64,000 nt of DNA from an uncultured Bacteroidia bacterium. Its GTDB lineage: Bacteria > Bacteroidota > Bacteroidia > Bacteroidales > F082. The stretch is taken from contig CADADR010000002.1 in NCBI GenBank assembly GCA_902786745.1, positions 124,001 through 188,000 of the forward strand, written 5' to 3'. Within the stretch, counting starts at the first letter, position 1. The number at the start of each line of letters is the position of its first letter. Below the pieces are notes generated by a model. The model saw only the letters and a list, made by a program, of their open reading frames with translations. It was not told the origin of the DNA and did not search any database. The position numbers and the translations under genes are program-made. Positions 23,966-33,845 of this stretch are shown piece after piece.

Positions 23966-25381
23966 ATGTTAAATCGGGCTTTTGATAACGACACCATTTG
24001 CGCCATTTCCACGCCCCACGGCATGGGCGCCATAGCCGTGATTCGTGTCTCAGGCAGCCATGCTTTTGCTGCAGTAACCTCTGTGTTTCAGCGCAATGGC
24101 AAGACAATGCCTATTGAAGACATCATCTCGCACAAGGCTTTTTACGGGCATATTATATATAAAGGTGAAATGCTCGATGAGGTGTTGGTGACGTTTTTCA
24201 AAAGCCCCCACTCTTTCACGGGAGAAGACTCAGCCGAAATCAGTGTGCATGGCTCAGTGTATGTGCAACAACGCCTCCTTCAGGTGCTGATTGCCCAAGG
24301 TTGTCGTATGGCTGAAGCCGGCGAGTTCACCCGCCGTGCATTTGTCAACCGCAAGTTCGACCTTGCCCAAGCCGAAGCCATCGCCGACCTCATCGAATCG
24401 GAGAGCGAAGCCACCCACCGTGTGGCTGTCAACCAACTCAAAGGTGGATTTTCTAAAGAACTTCAAATGATGCGTTCCAAATTATTGGAAATGACTTCAT
24501 TAATAGAACTTGAATTAGACTTCTCCGAAGAAGATGTCGAGTTTGCTGACCGCAGCCAACTGAAAGCCTTGCTGCATGAAACCTTGGCGCATGTTGACAA
24601 ATTGAAAGACTCATTCCGTCTCGGCAATGCCATAAAAAACGGTATCCCAGTGGCCATTGTTGGCCAAACCAACACAGGAAAAAGTACGTTGCTTAACGCC
24701 CTTTTGGGCGAAGACCGGGCCATTGTGAGCGACATTGCCGGTACGACACGCGACACTATCGAGGAAACCTTGAATATCAATGGAATACTCTATCGCTTCA
24801 TCGATACGGCAGGACTGCGCAACACCGATGAAACCATTGAGAAGATCGGCATTGAGCGCTCATATAGGAAAATTCAGGAAGCCACGATTGTTATAGGCAT
24901 GTTGGATGCAACAAAAGACTATGAATCAACGCTTTCTGCTGCAAAAGAGATCCTTTCCAAGGTTGACCTCGAGCACCAACAACTCATCCTTTGTATCAAT
25001 AAGGTGGACACATTGGATGATCAAGGCGAAGCGCTTTTGGGTTTACTTCGTCAGGATCTAGACGACGATGACATCTTGGTCATCTGTCTCTCTGCAAAAA
25101 GTCGTTTTGGATTGAGCGATCTCTATAATACCTTGAAACACTACCAGCCTCTCTCCTATCCTGACGCCACTTTGGTGACGAATGTGCGGCATTATGAGGC
25201 TTTGTTGCATGCTTCAGAGAGCTTGAAACAAGTTCAACAAGGACTTGAAATGAACATCCCTACCGACTTGATATCACAAGACTTGCGTCAAGCATTGCAT
25301 TACCTTGGAAGCATCACTGGCGAGATCACCACAGACGAGGTCTTAGGCTCTATCTTCTCACGTTTTTGCATCGGGAAATGA
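23966..25381 (+). CDS. mnmE: tRNA uridine-5-carboxymethylaminomethyl modification GTPase MnmE
   Basis: 471 aa. N-terminal folate-binding domain, helical domain, and an inserted GTPase domain with G1 GQTNTGKST, G3 DTAGLR, G4 NKVD. The C-terminal CIGK signature is complete. With MnmG it modifies wobble uridine of several tRNAs. The start ATG follows the DUF3127 gene by five bases. A few GTPase residues vary but all key motifs are intact. Confidence 0.97.
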   Translation: MLNRAFDNDTICAISTPHGMGAIAVIRVSGSHAFAAVTSVFQRNGKTMPIEDIISHKAFYGHIIYKGEMLDEVLVTFFKSPHSFTGEDSAEISVHGSVYVQQRLLQVLIAQGCRMAEAGEFTRRAFVNRKFDLAQAEAIADLIESESEATHRVAVNQLKGGFSKELQMMRSKLLEMTSLIELELDFSEEDVEFADRSQLKALLHETLAHVDKLKDSFRLGNAIKNGIPVAIVGQTNTGKSTLLNALLGEDRAIVSDIAGTTRDTIEETLNINGILYRFIDTAGLRNTDETIEKIGIERSYRKIQEATIVIGMLDATKDYESTLSAAKEILSKVDLEHQQLILCINKVDTLDDQGEALLGLLRQDLDDDDILVICLSAKSRFGLSDLYNTLKHYQPLSYPDATLVTNVRHYEALLHASESLKQVQQGLEMNIPTDLISQDLRQALHYLGSITGEITTDEVLGSIFSRFCIGK

Positions 25382-25422
25382 TGGATTATTATTGCACGCA
25401 AAATATTTAAAACTAACGACCT

Positions 25423-26748
25423 ATGAAACACTATTTCAACCAATTTACAAAGTTGTATTGCTTGGTTTTAGCCTTGCTGTGTTCATTTGGATTGAAAGCA
25501 CAGGAAGCCGACAATGTTTTCAATCTGGATGCCCAATTGATGACACGTGGTGAGTTGCGTGCAGGTGGCTTCAAAGCCGACAGCCTTGACAGTGAACGCG
25601 TCTCACATTTTGCCTTGGGTAGATATCGCATCATAGCAGACTATCAGCGTTCATGGCTCAATGTGAGGCTGACTCCTCAATATACAGGCGTTTGGGGCCA
25701 AGGTAGCGCTGGAGTGGTTTTGTATGAAGGATGGGCAAAAATGCAGTCAAAGAAAGGCCTGTTCGTGAAGATCGGTCGCCAGGAACTCACTTACGATGAC
25801 GGACGTATTATCGGCAACGACGATTGGACCATGACTGCCCCTACCCACGATGTGTTGAAGCTGGGCTATGATGGTGAAAGCCATAAAGTACACCTGCTTG
25901 CAGCCTACAACCAAAACGCGGAAAACATTGATAATGGTGTTATCTACTATTCAGGTGGACTACAGCCCTACAAAACCATGCAAACGCTTTGGTATCACTA
26001 TGATACACCCAAGAAATCGTTTGGCATTTCGTTATTAGGCATGAACATTGGGATGCAAAATACCGATCAAGAGCACCCCATCACCTATTACCAGCAGTTG
26101 GTGGGTACCTATATGTCTTTCCGTCCTAAATACTGGTCACTTGAAGGGGCTTTCTACTATCAAATGGGCAAGGAAGAACACGGAATGAACATCGATGCCT
26201 TTATGGCCAGTGCTAAACTCAATGTGAAGCCCAGTGAGAACTACAATCTTTTTGCTGGCTACGACTATTTGAGCGGTGATAAGTACTTCAATGTTCCGCC
26301 TGATGGTGGCATTGGCCTTGTGTTTCACGATAAAGCAAGAGGCTTCAACGCCATTTTTGGCTCACACCACGAGTTTTACGGAGCAATGGATTTCTTTTAT
26401 CTGAGCAATTACGTTGGTGGGTTCACCCCCGGACTTCAGAATCTTTATTTCGGAGGTAACATTAAACCTGTTAGTGGCCTAAGCATCAATGCGGCATACC
26501 ATTATTATGCTATTGCAACCGATCTTGATTATGTGAATACAAAAACCTTAGGTCACTCAGTTGAATTGGCCAGCTCGTATGCTTTCAACAAGGCCGTATC
26601 TGTTTCGGCAGGCTACACCTTTATGAAAGGCAGCGAAACGATGGAACTACTCAATAAAGTATCAGAAAAACGGCAACTGCATTGGGCTTGGCTCATGATG
26701 ACCATCACGCCCAAACTATTCACTTCCACTTGGCAGGATAAGAACTAA
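25423..26748 (+). CDS. outer-membrane beta-barrel, alginate-export-like porin
   Basis: 441 aa. Signal peptide ending near LKAQ (residue 27), then alternating strands throughout (FALGRYRIIADYQRSWLNVR, KIGRQELTYDDGRIIG). The N-terminal third matches the AlgE/alginate-export domain pattern of Bacteroidota porins. Probably a channel for anionic sugars or other small solutes; substrate not evident. It lies 41 bases after mnmE, in the same direction. Confidence 0.8.
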   Translation: MKHYFNQFTKLYCLVLALLCSFGLKAQEADNVFNLDAQLMTRGELRAGGFKADSLDSERVSHFALGRYRIIADYQRSWLNVRLTPQYTGVWGQGSAGVVLYEGWAKMQSKKGLFVKIGRQELTYDDGRIIGNDDWTMTAPTHDVLKLGYDGESHKVHLLAAYNQNAENIDNGVIYYSGGLQPYKTMQTLWYHYDTPKKSFGISLLGMNIGMQNTDQEHPITYYQQLVGTYMSFRPKYWSLEGAFYYQMGKEEHGMNIDAFMASAKLNVKPSENYNLFAGYDYLSGDKYFNVPPDGGIGLVFHDKARGFNAIFGSHHEFYGAMDFFYLSNYVGGFTPGLQNLYFGGNIKPVSGLSINAAYHYYAIATDLDYVNTKTLGHSVELASSYAFNKAVSVSAGYTFMKGSETMELLNKVSEKRQLHWAWLMMTITPKLFTSTWQDKN

Positions 26749-26757
26749 CTAGAGGTT

Positions 26758-27099
26758 TTATCCTCTTCTTTCCTCTTTCAGTGGCTTTTCCCAAAGGACA
26801 GCCCCTTGGATTCCTTGTGCAAGTTCGTCAATATGTTGCTGAAACTCTTGCAGCAATGCCTCTTCCCTCTTCTTCGAACGACGCCCCTTGGCTTCATAAA
26901 CCACCTTGCTGAAATAAGCATCGTATGAAACGGCATAGTCCTCTTCATCGCGATGCGGGAAAAAGGTCACAGCCGCCTCATAGCGGATGTTGCCTTCCTC
27001 AGAAGTGGCAATGAGCATCACCAACGCACCACGACGTGGTACGCCATTGAACTCAGCTTCGGCAGCATAATACCGTTCGTATACATTGACAGTTGCCAT
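26758..27099 (-). CDS. hypothetical protein
   Basis: 113 aa, not recognised. Starts MATVNVYERYYAAEAEFNG and contains strands then a charged helix (GRRSKKREEALLQEFQQHI). No signal peptide or membrane segment. It follows the LolA-like gene by 11 bases and is the last gene of the thrE-lolA-like unit. A conserved cytosolic protein is likely because the reading frame is well kept; no function proposed. Confidence 0.65.
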   Translation of the reverse strand: MATVNVYERYYAAEAEFNGVPRRGALVMLIATSEEGNIRYEAAVTFFPHRDEEDYAVSYDAYFSKVVYEAKGRRSKKREEALLQEFQQHIDELAQGIQGAVLWEKPLKEERRG

Positions 27100-27110
27100 G
27101 CTTGTGATTT

Positions 27111-27737
27111 TTATCGCTTATCAACAATCTTCACACCAGGATAATCCTTTTCATTGAAAGTGACTTGACTCTCAGTCACGCCAAAGGAGATGTCGCGCAT
27201 GGTCACCGATGCGGCAGTGACGCTTGTGGTCAGGCTGACAGGCCAATAGGTTCCCTTGGCAACGACCAAGTCCATCCTTTTTGGAGCATCCTTGTCGGGG
27301 TTTGACTTCGATCTCTTGCAACGGATGTGCCATTCGGTAGCGGTTTCCTTGTCGATTCTAACGTCATAACCCTCCGTGACATCTTTGAACATCTTCGTGT
27401 TGCTATCCTTATCAGATTTTTCCCTGGGTTTTGCGTTTGTGATTTCGATTTCATTCGTTTCGGAATCGTAGCTCCATTCCGTTTTTCCGTCGCTCCAAGT
27501 GACAAAATCCTTGCCATCCTTATTTGCCTCGATACGCATCTTATCACCCAAGATATAGCTTCTGGAACTTATCGTGCCAACGAGGATTATCTTCATGTCC
27601 ATCGTTATGGCAAAGCCTTCACTTTCGTTGTGTTTGCTTATCTCGGCATTCATACGCGAGACGATTTCCTCTGCAGTTTGCGCCATGGCCGTGGTAGCCA
27701 AAGCAATAAAGCTAATGATAGTGAGTAGTCTTTTCAT
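27111..27737 (-). CDS. LolA-like outer-membrane lipoprotein carrier
   Basis: 208 aa. Signal peptide ending AMAQ near residue 20. The mature part begins with a helix (EEIVSRMNAEISKH) and then strands as in the open barrel of LolA (FVTWSDGKTEWSYDSETNEIEI). In Bacteroidota several LolA-like paralogues exist, so lipoprotein transport is likely but the exact client is unknown. Middle gene of the thrE operon. Confidence 0.8.
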   Translation of the reverse strand: MKRLLTIISFIALATTAMAQTAEEIVSRMNAEISKHNESEGFAITMDMKIILVGTISSRSYILGDKMRIEANKDGKDFVTWSDGKTEWSYDSETNEIEITNAKPREKSDKDSNTKMFKDVTEGYDVRIDKETATEWHIRCKRSKSNPDKDAPKRMDLVVAKGTYWPVSLTTSVTAASVTMRDISFGVTESQVTFNEKDYPGVKIVDKR

Positions 27738-27814
27738 ATTAGTATGTTGTTTAGATTGATTTGCATTTTATTTGAGCTTGCAAAGTAAAGCCTTTCTTTT
27801 GTTTCAGCGAACAC

Positions 27815-29053
27815 TTATTTCTTCTTTTTGAACCATTTCCCTATCCTACCCTTTCCGTTGAGTTCCATGATTACAAGGATTCCGAAGGCGATGGCGACGG
27901 TGGCCTTGAGTGCTGCAAAACCCGTGTTGAGTGCTTCGGGAAGTTGGTTGGAGACGATGTTGTAGCTTGTCCAAAAGATGCCTGCGCCGGGCACCAAGGG
28001 GAAGATGCCACTAATCAGGAATACCGTAATGGGGCACTTCCGCCCAATTGATTGTAGCAGGGCAATCAAAGTGACCAAGGCCGTGGCGCAAAACATCACC
28101 TCGACAGCGGAAAAAGCGCTATAACGCGTCAGGATGAGATAAAGCAGCCAACCCATCATGCCACAGAAACCCGCATCGAAATAGAAATTGCGAGGCACGC
28201 CAAACAACACGGCAAATGCCATTGTTCCGAGGAATGCTGCAATGAGTTGTACAAGAAAGTTGGATGTCTGCGGGTCGGCGATAAGCGGATCGAGTTTCAA
28301 AAATGAGCCGAAGAGGTTTTCGTCGAGCATAAAAGCCAAAGCCACGCCCAACGAGATACAGAAGAACGTCAGCATGGCATCCAAGAGTCGTGTGGTACCA
28401 GCAAGGTAGTCCTCGTTAGCCATGTCACGGATCCCGTTGGTGAATGCCACACCGGGAATCAGCGGGATGATGGCACCGATGATCATGTTGCTCAAATGTG
28501 AGCCCAACCCCATACGATACAAACTAAAGCAAATCATGGACGACAACAACCCACCGGTGACGGTGTTCACGATACGTGAAAGGTGTTTTGAACCGATGAA
28601 AAGCACAAAGACCCAAAGCAAGAGACCGGCGACAAATGAGACTAAACAGTCGGCGAAGCCTCCGCCAAAGAGGATGCAGAAAGCGGCACTGCCCACACCC
28701 GAGGCTAAAATCTGCTCCCAGGCACGCTTGGGTTTCATGGCGCGGATTTGCTGCAGCCGTTCCTCGATTTGCTCCAAAGTGCATTGTCCAGCCGCCACCT
28801 CGCGCGAAAGCTGGTTGACGGCCACTACCTTATCCAAACTCGCTCCTCGAATAGGGATGAATTTCGAGCGAGCATAACCATCACCTGCAGCGATGATGCC
28901 GTTGCTGAGCACAAAGAAACTCTCGTCCTCCACACCGAAATGTCCGGCAATGCGCCGCATGGTTCCTTCCACGCGCGAAATCTCCGCGCCGTTCTCCAAC
29001 AGAATGGCACCGGCTTCGTAAGTGAGGTCTAGGATTTTTTGGTTGTCGGTCAT
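27815..29053 (-). CDS. threonine/serine exporter family protein (ThrE-like)
   Basis: 412 aa. The soluble N-terminal ~110 residues and about ten hydrophobic helices match the two fused halves (DUF1212 plus ThrE C-terminal domain) of the threonine/serine exporter family. The first helices lie near residues 120-240, with PLIPGVAFTNGIRDM as a conserved loop, and the second block carries a matching FPLVPGAGIFW. It acts in the inner membrane, exporting small amino acids in Corynebacterium. It is separated from etfA by a terminator. Confidence 0.85.
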   Translation of the reverse strand: MTDNQKILDLTYEAGAILLENGAEISRVEGTMRRIAGHFGVEDESFFVLSNGIIAAGDGYARSKFIPIRGASLDKVVAVNQLSREVAAGQCTLEQIEERLQQIRAMKPKRAWEQILASGVGSAAFCILFGGGFADCLVSFVAGLLLWVFVLFIGSKHLSRIVNTVTGGLLSSMICFSLYRMGLGSHLSNMIIGAIIPLIPGVAFTNGIRDMANEDYLAGTTRLLDAMLTFFCISLGVALAFMLDENLFGSFLKLDPLIADPQTSNFLVQLIAAFLGTMAFAVLFGVPRNFYFDAGFCGMMGWLLYLILTRYSAFSAVEVMFCATALVTLIALLQSIGRKCPITVFLISGIFPLVPGAGIFWTSYNIVSNQLPEALNTGFAALKATVAIAFGILVIMELNGKGRIGKWFKKKK

Positions 29054-29072
29054 GAAATAATCAATTAAAAGA

Positions 29073-29098
29073 GCAGAGGCACCGAATGGTGCCTCTGC
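29073..29098 (-). terminator. Rho-independent terminator after etfA
   Basis: Perfect 11-base stem GCAGAGGCACC/GGTGCCTCTGC with a four-base loop, followed on the minus strand by TCTTTTAATT. It closes the lysine-butyrate run. Confidence 0.88.
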
Positions 29099-29117
29099 TG
29101 AATGTGATAGTAATAAA

Positions 29118-30140
29118 TTACTTCTCGATTTCCTTCTTCAGTCTCTCCGTCAGCATGGGGACAATCTTATGCAGGTCTCCAACGATACCGAGGTCGGCGA
29201 CGCTGAAGATGGGCGCGAACTTGTCCTTGTTGATGGCGATGATGAAGTCGGATTCTTCCATACCGGCCAAGTGCTGGATGGCACCGCTGATACCACAAGC
29301 CATATAGAGGTTCGGGCGGACGGTCTTACCCGTCTGACCCACCTGACGCTCGTGAGGCATCACGCCGTTGTCGACCATGGCACGGCTCGACGAAACCTGT
29401 CCGCCAAGCACATCGGCCAAAGCCTGTAACTTATCGAAGCCTTCCTTGTTGTGGACACCACGACCGCCGGAGACCAAGATCTTGGCATCGGCGATGTCGA
29501 CCATGGCTTTGTCTTCCTTAATGGTCTCAACGAGTTTCACCTTGAACTTGCTGGTGTCGAACTTCGGCACGAAGGCGGTGACAACGCCTTGACGGCCTTC
29601 TTGACGCTGACGCTTCTGCATCACGCCAGGACGCACGGTCGACATCTGCGGACGGGTGTTCGGGCAAATGATGGTGGCCATCAGGTTGCCGCCGAAGGCG
29701 GGACGGGTCATGCGGAACTGCGGTTCACCGTTGCTCTTCTCGTCGCTGACGACTTCGAGTTTGGTGCAGTCTGCGGTCAGACCGGTCTTCAGACGCGAAG
29801 CGATACGCGGAGCCATGTCACGGCCAATGGTGGTGGCACCATAGAGCACGATGTTGGGGCAGCGCTCCTTGACAATCTGGTCGACGACCTGCGAGTATTG
29901 CTCACTCAAGTAGTCTTTCAGTTCGGGGCAGTCGGCGACGATGACCTCGTCAGCACCGAATTCAATCAGCTTCTGGGCCTGGTCTTTCACATTGTAACCC
30001 AGCAGCATGGCAACGACTTTCTCACCAAGGGCATCGGCGAGATCGCGGGCCTTTCCTAAAAGTTCGAAAGCAACGGATTGGATGTTACCTTCACGCTGTT
30101 CAGCGAAAACAAATACGTTCTTATAATCTTTCAATTCCAT
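29118..30140 (-). CDS. etfA: electron transfer flavoprotein alpha subunit
   Basis: 340 aa. N-terminal nucleotide-hydrolase-like fold and C-terminal FAD-binding domain with GGRGVHNKEGF, SSSRAMVDNG, GQTGKTV and ISGAIQHLAGM. With EtfB and the acyl-CoA dehydrogenase it forms the butyryl-CoA dehydrogenase complex. In anaerobes that complex commonly couples NADH oxidation to reduction of crotonyl-CoA and ferredoxin. Last gene of the run, 11 bases after etfB. Confidence 0.96.
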   Translation of the reverse strand: MELKDYKNVFVFAEQREGNIQSVAFELLGKARDLADALGEKVVAMLLGYNVKDQAQKLIEFGADEVIVADCPELKDYLSEQYSQVVDQIVKERCPNIVLYGATTIGRDMAPRIASRLKTGLTADCTKLEVVSDEKSNGEPQFRMTRPAFGGNLMATIICPNTRPQMSTVRPGVMQKRQRQEGRQGVVTAFVPKFDTSKFKVKLVETIKEDKAMVDIADAKILVSGGRGVHNKEGFDKLQALADVLGGQVSSSRAMVDNGVMPHERQVGQTGKTVRPNLYMACGISGAIQHLAGMEESDFIIAINKDKFAPIFSVADLGIVGDLHKIVPMLTERLKKEIEK

Positions 30141-30151
30141 GGCTGTAACTT

Positions 30152-30934
30152 TTAGATGATGTGTTTTTCTTTCAGTTTATTGACAATCAGCTCGACGGCT
30201 TCTTCTTCGCTCACTTCGTGGACCTCGCCCGGGGCCTTCATGGCCTTCGGGAACGACTGGAACACCTTGGTGGGTGAGCCAGAGAGACCCAGCTTCGTTT
30301 CGTCGTAGTCGATCTTGTCGGCACCCCAAACCTCAACCTCTCTGTTGTAGGCATCGACGATGCCGCTCACGGTCATGTAACGAGGCTCAAAGGCGGAAGC
30401 GAGGACGGTCAGCAGGCACTTGCCTTCCACTTCGAGAACCTGGACACTGTCCTCATTCTCCTTGTGGACTTGCAGGTTGCCGTTGGGCAACAGCTTGGCG
30501 TCGCAGACGTAAGTGACCTGAGGCAGACCGAGGTGTTCGGCCATTTCAGGACCCACTTGTGCGGTGTCGCCATCGATGGCCTGACGGCCGGCGATGATCA
30601 AATCATAGTCCAAAGAGCGACAGAGTCCGGCGATGGCATACGAGGTAGCCAACGTGTCGGAGCCTGCGAACTTACGGTCAGAGAGAAGGATGGCGCGGTC
30701 GGCACCCATGGCGAAGGCTTCGCGCATGATGACATCGGCTTGAGGAGGTCCCATCGAGATGACAGTGACCTTGGCGCCGAACTGGTCTTTCAGACGCAGG
30801 GCGAGTTCGAGGCCGCCCTTGTCGTCGGGGTTCATGATGCTCGGAACGCCTTCACGAATCAGCGTACCCTTTACCGGATCAATCTTGATTTCGGTGGTAT
30901 CCGGAACTTGCTTGATACAAACGATAATATTCAT
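30152..30934 (-). CDS. etfB: electron transfer flavoprotein beta subunit
   Basis: 260 aa. Starts MNIIVCIKQVPDT and has the nucleotide-binding segment AGRQAIDGDTAQVGPE, as in Etf beta of Clostridium and other butyrate formers. The gene order bcd-etfB-etfA is the usual one for bifurcating butyryl-CoA dehydrogenase, which supports a bifurcating role, but that needs biochemical proof. A Shine-Dalgarno-like GGAGGGAAG precedes the start. Confidence 0.96.
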   Translation of the reverse strand: MNIIVCIKQVPDTTEIKIDPVKGTLIREGVPSIMNPDDKGGLELALRLKDQFGAKVTVISMGPPQADVIMREAFAMGADRAILLSDRKFAGSDTLATSYAIAGLCRSLDYDLIIAGRQAIDGDTAQVGPEMAEHLGLPQVTYVCDAKLLPNGNLQVHKENEDSVQVLEVEGKCLLTVLASAFEPRYMTVSGIVDAYNREVEVWGADKIDYDETKLGLSGSPTKVFQSFPKAMKAPGEVHEVSEEEAVELIVNKLKEKHII

Positions 30935-30949
30935 ACTGCTTCCCTCCTA

Positions 30950-32089
30950 TTATTTGAACAAATGACCGGCAATGACCATGCGCTGGACTTCCGATGTACC
31001 TTCGTAAATCTCTGTAATCTTGGCGTCGCGCATCATGCGCTCCACAGGATACTCGCGGGTGTAGCCATAACCGCCGTGGAACTGGACGGCCTTGGTCGTG
31101 ACTTCCATAGCCGTTTCAGCGGCAAAGAGCTTTGCCATGGCTGCATCGGCCGAATACGGGATGCCATTGTCTTTCTTCCATGCGGCGCTGCGCACGAGGA
31201 AACGGGCAGCCTCGACCTTCGTCTTAAGGTCGGCCATCTGGAATTGGGTGTTCTGGAACTGGGCGATGGCCTTGCCAAACTGCTTACGTTCCTTCGTATA
31301 CTTAACGGTCTCATCCATAGCACCTTGAGCGATACCCAAAGCCTGCGAGGCGATACCGATACGGCCGCCGTCCAAGGTCTTCATGGCGATGCTGAAGCCC
31401 TTGCCGAGTTGGCCAAGGAGGTTCTCCTTCGGCACTTCGCAGTTTTCGAAAATCAACTCGCAGGTCGCGCTGCCGCGGATACCCATCTTCAGCTCTTTCT
31501 TGCCGATGCTGAAGCCAGGCATGCCCTTCTCGACGATGAAGGCAGAGATGCCCTTCGTGCCCTTCGACTTGTCCGTCATGGCCATGACGATGAACACATT
31601 GGCGTAGGATGCGTTGGTGATGAAGATCTTCGTGCCGTTCAGGATCCACTTGTCGCCAGCGTCGACGGCGGTCGTCTGCTGCATGGCGGCGTCGGTGCCG
31701 GCGTTGGGCTCGGTCAAGCCGAAAGCGCCAATCCATTCACCCGAGGCGAGTTTGGGCAGGTACTTCATCTTCTGTTCCTCGGTGCCGTTCTCCAGGATGG
31801 GAGCCATGCACAAAGAGGTGTGGGCCGAGAGGACGACGCCTGTGGTGGCGCACACTCTCGACAGTTCTTCGACGGCCATGATGTACATCTGGACCGTGCC
31901 GCCTGCGCCACCGTATTGCTTCGGGATCGGAATGCCCATCAGTCCGAGTTTGCCCATCTTTTCGACGGTCTCCATCGGGAAGCGCTCCTGCTCATCGACT
32001 TCGGCAGCCAAAGGCTTTACTTCATTCTCCGCAAACGAACGGATCATCTGCAGGAAGAGTTGTTCTGTCTTTGAATAACTAAAATCCAT
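30950..32089 (-). CDS. bcd: acyl-CoA dehydrogenase, probable butyryl-CoA dehydrogenase
   Basis: 379 aa, typical length. Visible signatures: FGLTEPNAGTDA (FAD-binding), GIRGSATCELIFENC, and the C-terminal FHGGYGYTREYPVERMMRDAKITEIYEGTSE with the catalytic glutamate near the end. It reduces crotonyl-CoA to butyryl-CoA with EtfAB. Position after hbd and before etfBA agrees. The spacer to hbd contains a repeated-word hairpin. Confidence 0.95.
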   Translation of the reverse strand: MDFSYSKTEQLFLQMIRSFAENEVKPLAAEVDEQERFPMETVEKMGKLGLMGIPIPKQYGGAGGTVQMYIMAVEELSRVCATTGVVLSAHTSLCMAPILENGTEEQKMKYLPKLASGEWIGAFGLTEPNAGTDAAMQQTTAVDAGDKWILNGTKIFITNASYANVFIVMAMTDKSKGTKGISAFIVEKGMPGFSIGKKELKMGIRGSATCELIFENCEVPKENLLGQLGKGFSIAMKTLDGGRIGIASQALGIAQGAMDETVKYTKERKQFGKAIAQFQNTQFQMADLKTKVEAARFLVRSAAWKKDNGIPYSADAAMAKLFAAETAMEVTTKAVQFHGGYGYTREYPVERMMRDAKITEIYEGTSEVQRMVIAGHLFK

Positions 32090-32097
32090 TTTTCTTT

Positions 32098-32180
32098 TTT
32101 GGCTATTGGCAATTGGCTATTGGCAATTGGCAGCTTGTTGAAAACCAAGTGAAGCAGCCAAAAGCCAATGGCCAAAAGCC
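32098..32180. repeat. intergenic word-repeat hairpin (TTGGCNATTGGC type)
   Basis: Left part repeats TTGGC(T/A)ATTGGC about three times; right part is built from GCCAAAAGCCAATGG-like complement words. Fills the bcd-hbd spacer. Same design as spacers at 40344, 41711, 46177 and 52209 but with different words. Confidence 0.75.
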
Positions 32181-32184
32181 GGAA

Positions 32185-33021
32185 TTAATACTTATAGAAT
32201 CCTTCACCCGTTTTACGACCGAGCAAGCCGGCTCTCACCATCTTGCGGAGCAAGGGATGAGGACGGTACTTCGGGTCGCCGAACTCTTTGTACAACACTT
32301 CCATGATGGCGAGGTTGACGTCGTTACCGATAAGGTCGGCCAAAGCCAGAGGACCCATCGGGTGGTTGGCGCCCAGCATCATGCACTTGTCGATGTCCTC
32401 AGCGCTGGCGATGCCATCGGCAAGGATGCCGACAGCCTCGTTGATCATCGGGATGAGGATGCGGTTGACGACGAAGCCGGGGGCTTCCTTCACTTCCACG
32501 GGCTGTTTGCCGATGGAGGTGGCGAGGTCAACGATGCACTTGGTCACTTCGTCGCTGGTCAGCTGGCCTTTGATGACTTCAACGAGGGCCATGCGGTCGG
32601 CAGGGTTAAAGAAGTGCATGCCGATGAATTGGGCGGGACGGCTCGTGCAGGCAGCAATCTCGGTGATCGACAGCGAGGATGAGTTGGTGGCAAAGACGGT
32701 CTCAGGCTTGCAGATCTTGTCAAGCTCCATGAAGACGTCTTTCTTCAGTTGCATCTCCTCGACGGCGGCCTCGATGACGAGGTCGGCATCGGCGAAGGTG
32801 GCGTAGTCGGTAGTGGTGGTGATGTTCTTCAGCAAAGCATCGACGGCCTCTTGGGTCATCTTACCCTTTTCCACCAGCTTACCGTAACCTTTTGCGATGG
32901 AAGCCATGGCCTTATCAAGGCTGGCTTGCGTGCGGCTCTTCATGACGACGGGCATCTTGGCGGCGAATGCCTTCACGATACCTTTAGCCATGGTGCCGGT
33001 TCCGATAACACAGATTTTCAT
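32185..33021 (-). CDS. hbd: 3-hydroxybutyryl-CoA dehydrogenase
   Basis: 278 aa. N-terminal Rossmann fold [13 protein letters not shown], then [14 protein letters not shown] and the catalytic-histidine segment [12 protein letters not shown]. The C-terminal helical domain follows. It reduces acetoacetyl-CoA to 3-hydroxybutyryl-CoA with NAD(P)H. This lets acetoacetate produced in lysine cleavage be turned into a second butyryl-CoA instead of being cleaved by thiolase. Confidence 0.95.
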   Translation of the reverse strand: MKICVIGTGTMAKGIVKAFAAKMPVVMKSRTQASLDKAMASIAKGYGKLVEKGKMTQEAVDALLKNITTTTDYATFADADLVIEAAVEEMQLKKDVFMELDKICKPETVFATNSSSLSITEIAACTSRPAQFIGMHFFNPADRMALVEVIKGQLTSDEVTKCIVDLATSIGKQPVEVKEAPGFVVNRILIPMINEAVGILADGIASAEDIDKCMMLGANHPMGPLALADLIGNDVNLAIMEVLYKEFGDPKYRPHPLLRKMVRAGLLGRKTGEGFYKY

Positions 33022-33054
33022 GATTAGATTGTTTATTGTTGATTTGATTGATTG

Positions 33055-33834
33055 TTATTTTGCTTTGAATGTGGCAGGCCTCTTCTCCAGAAACGCCGTC
33101 ATGCCTTCCTTTTGGTCCTCAGTGGCGAAGCACTTGCCGAAGGCGGTGTTCTCCAACTCGATGGCGTCGGCGGCAATCAGGTCGTAACTCTCGTTGATGC
33201 ACTGCTTGGCATAAGCGATGGCCAAAGGCGCGTTGGCGACCATCTTTTGGGCGGTCTCCATCACCTTTTCCATCAATTCCTCTGGTTCATAGACGGCGTT
33301 CACCAAGCCGATGCGCAGGGCTTCGTCGGCGCGGATGGCCTTGCCCGTGTAGATCATCTCCTTGGCGTAGCCTTGTCCGATGAGTTTAGCCAGACGGTAG
33401 GTGCCGCTGAAACCAGGCGTGATGCCCAGTCCCACTTCGGGCTGACCGAACTTGGCCTTCGAGGAGGCATAACGGAAGTCGCAAGCCATGGCCAACTCGC
33501 AGCCACCGCCGAGGCAGAAACCGTTGACGGCAGCGATGACGGGTATCGGCAGCGTCTCAATCTTGCGGAAAGCGATGGCGCCGAGTTTGCTGAACTCGTA
33601 GCCTTCCTTCTCATAGAGATGCACCATCTCCGAGATGTCTGCACCGGCCACGAAGGCCTTCTCGCCGTCGCCCGTGATGATGAGCACGCGCGTCTGCTTC
33701 GTGTCGAGATTGCTCACGAAGTCGTCGATTTCCTTCAGGACTGTCGAGTTGAGCGCGTTCAACGACTTGGGCGCCGACACTTTCATGACGGTGATCTGGT
33801 CGTGCTGCTCAATCTTCAAGAAACTGTAGTCCAT
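33055..33834 (-). CDS. crt: enoyl-CoA hydratase (crotonase)
   Basis: 259 aa from the ATG at 33834 (MDYSFLKIEQ), chosen because an in-frame ATG 11 codons upstream lies inside atoA. Crotonase motifs: FVAGADISEM (oxyanion hole), NGFCLGGGCELAMACDFR with the catalytic glutamates in the following helix. It interconverts 3-hydroxybutyryl-CoA and crotonyl-CoA. Starts 11 bases after the atoA stop. Confidence 0.93.
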   Translation of the reverse strand: MDYSFLKIEQHDQITVMKVSAPKSLNALNSTVLKEIDDFVSNLDTKQTRVLIITGDGEKAFVAGADISEMVHLYEKEGYEFSKLGAIAFRKIETLPIPVIAAVNGFCLGGGCELAMACDFRYASSKAKFGQPEVGLGITPGFSGTYRLAKLIGQGYAKEMIYTGKAIRADEALRIGLVNAVYEPEELMEKVMETAQKMVANAPLAIAYAKQCINESYDLIAADAIELENTAFGKCFATEDQKEGMTAFLEKRPATFKAK

Positions 33835-33845
33835 GTCCGCAGGGA

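Noticed and set aside
30464..32074. 536-codon plus-strand frame
   Set aside because: Exactly opposite bcd and etfB, rich in His/Asp/Gly/Leu as expected from the complement of GC-rich genes, with no recognisable domain.
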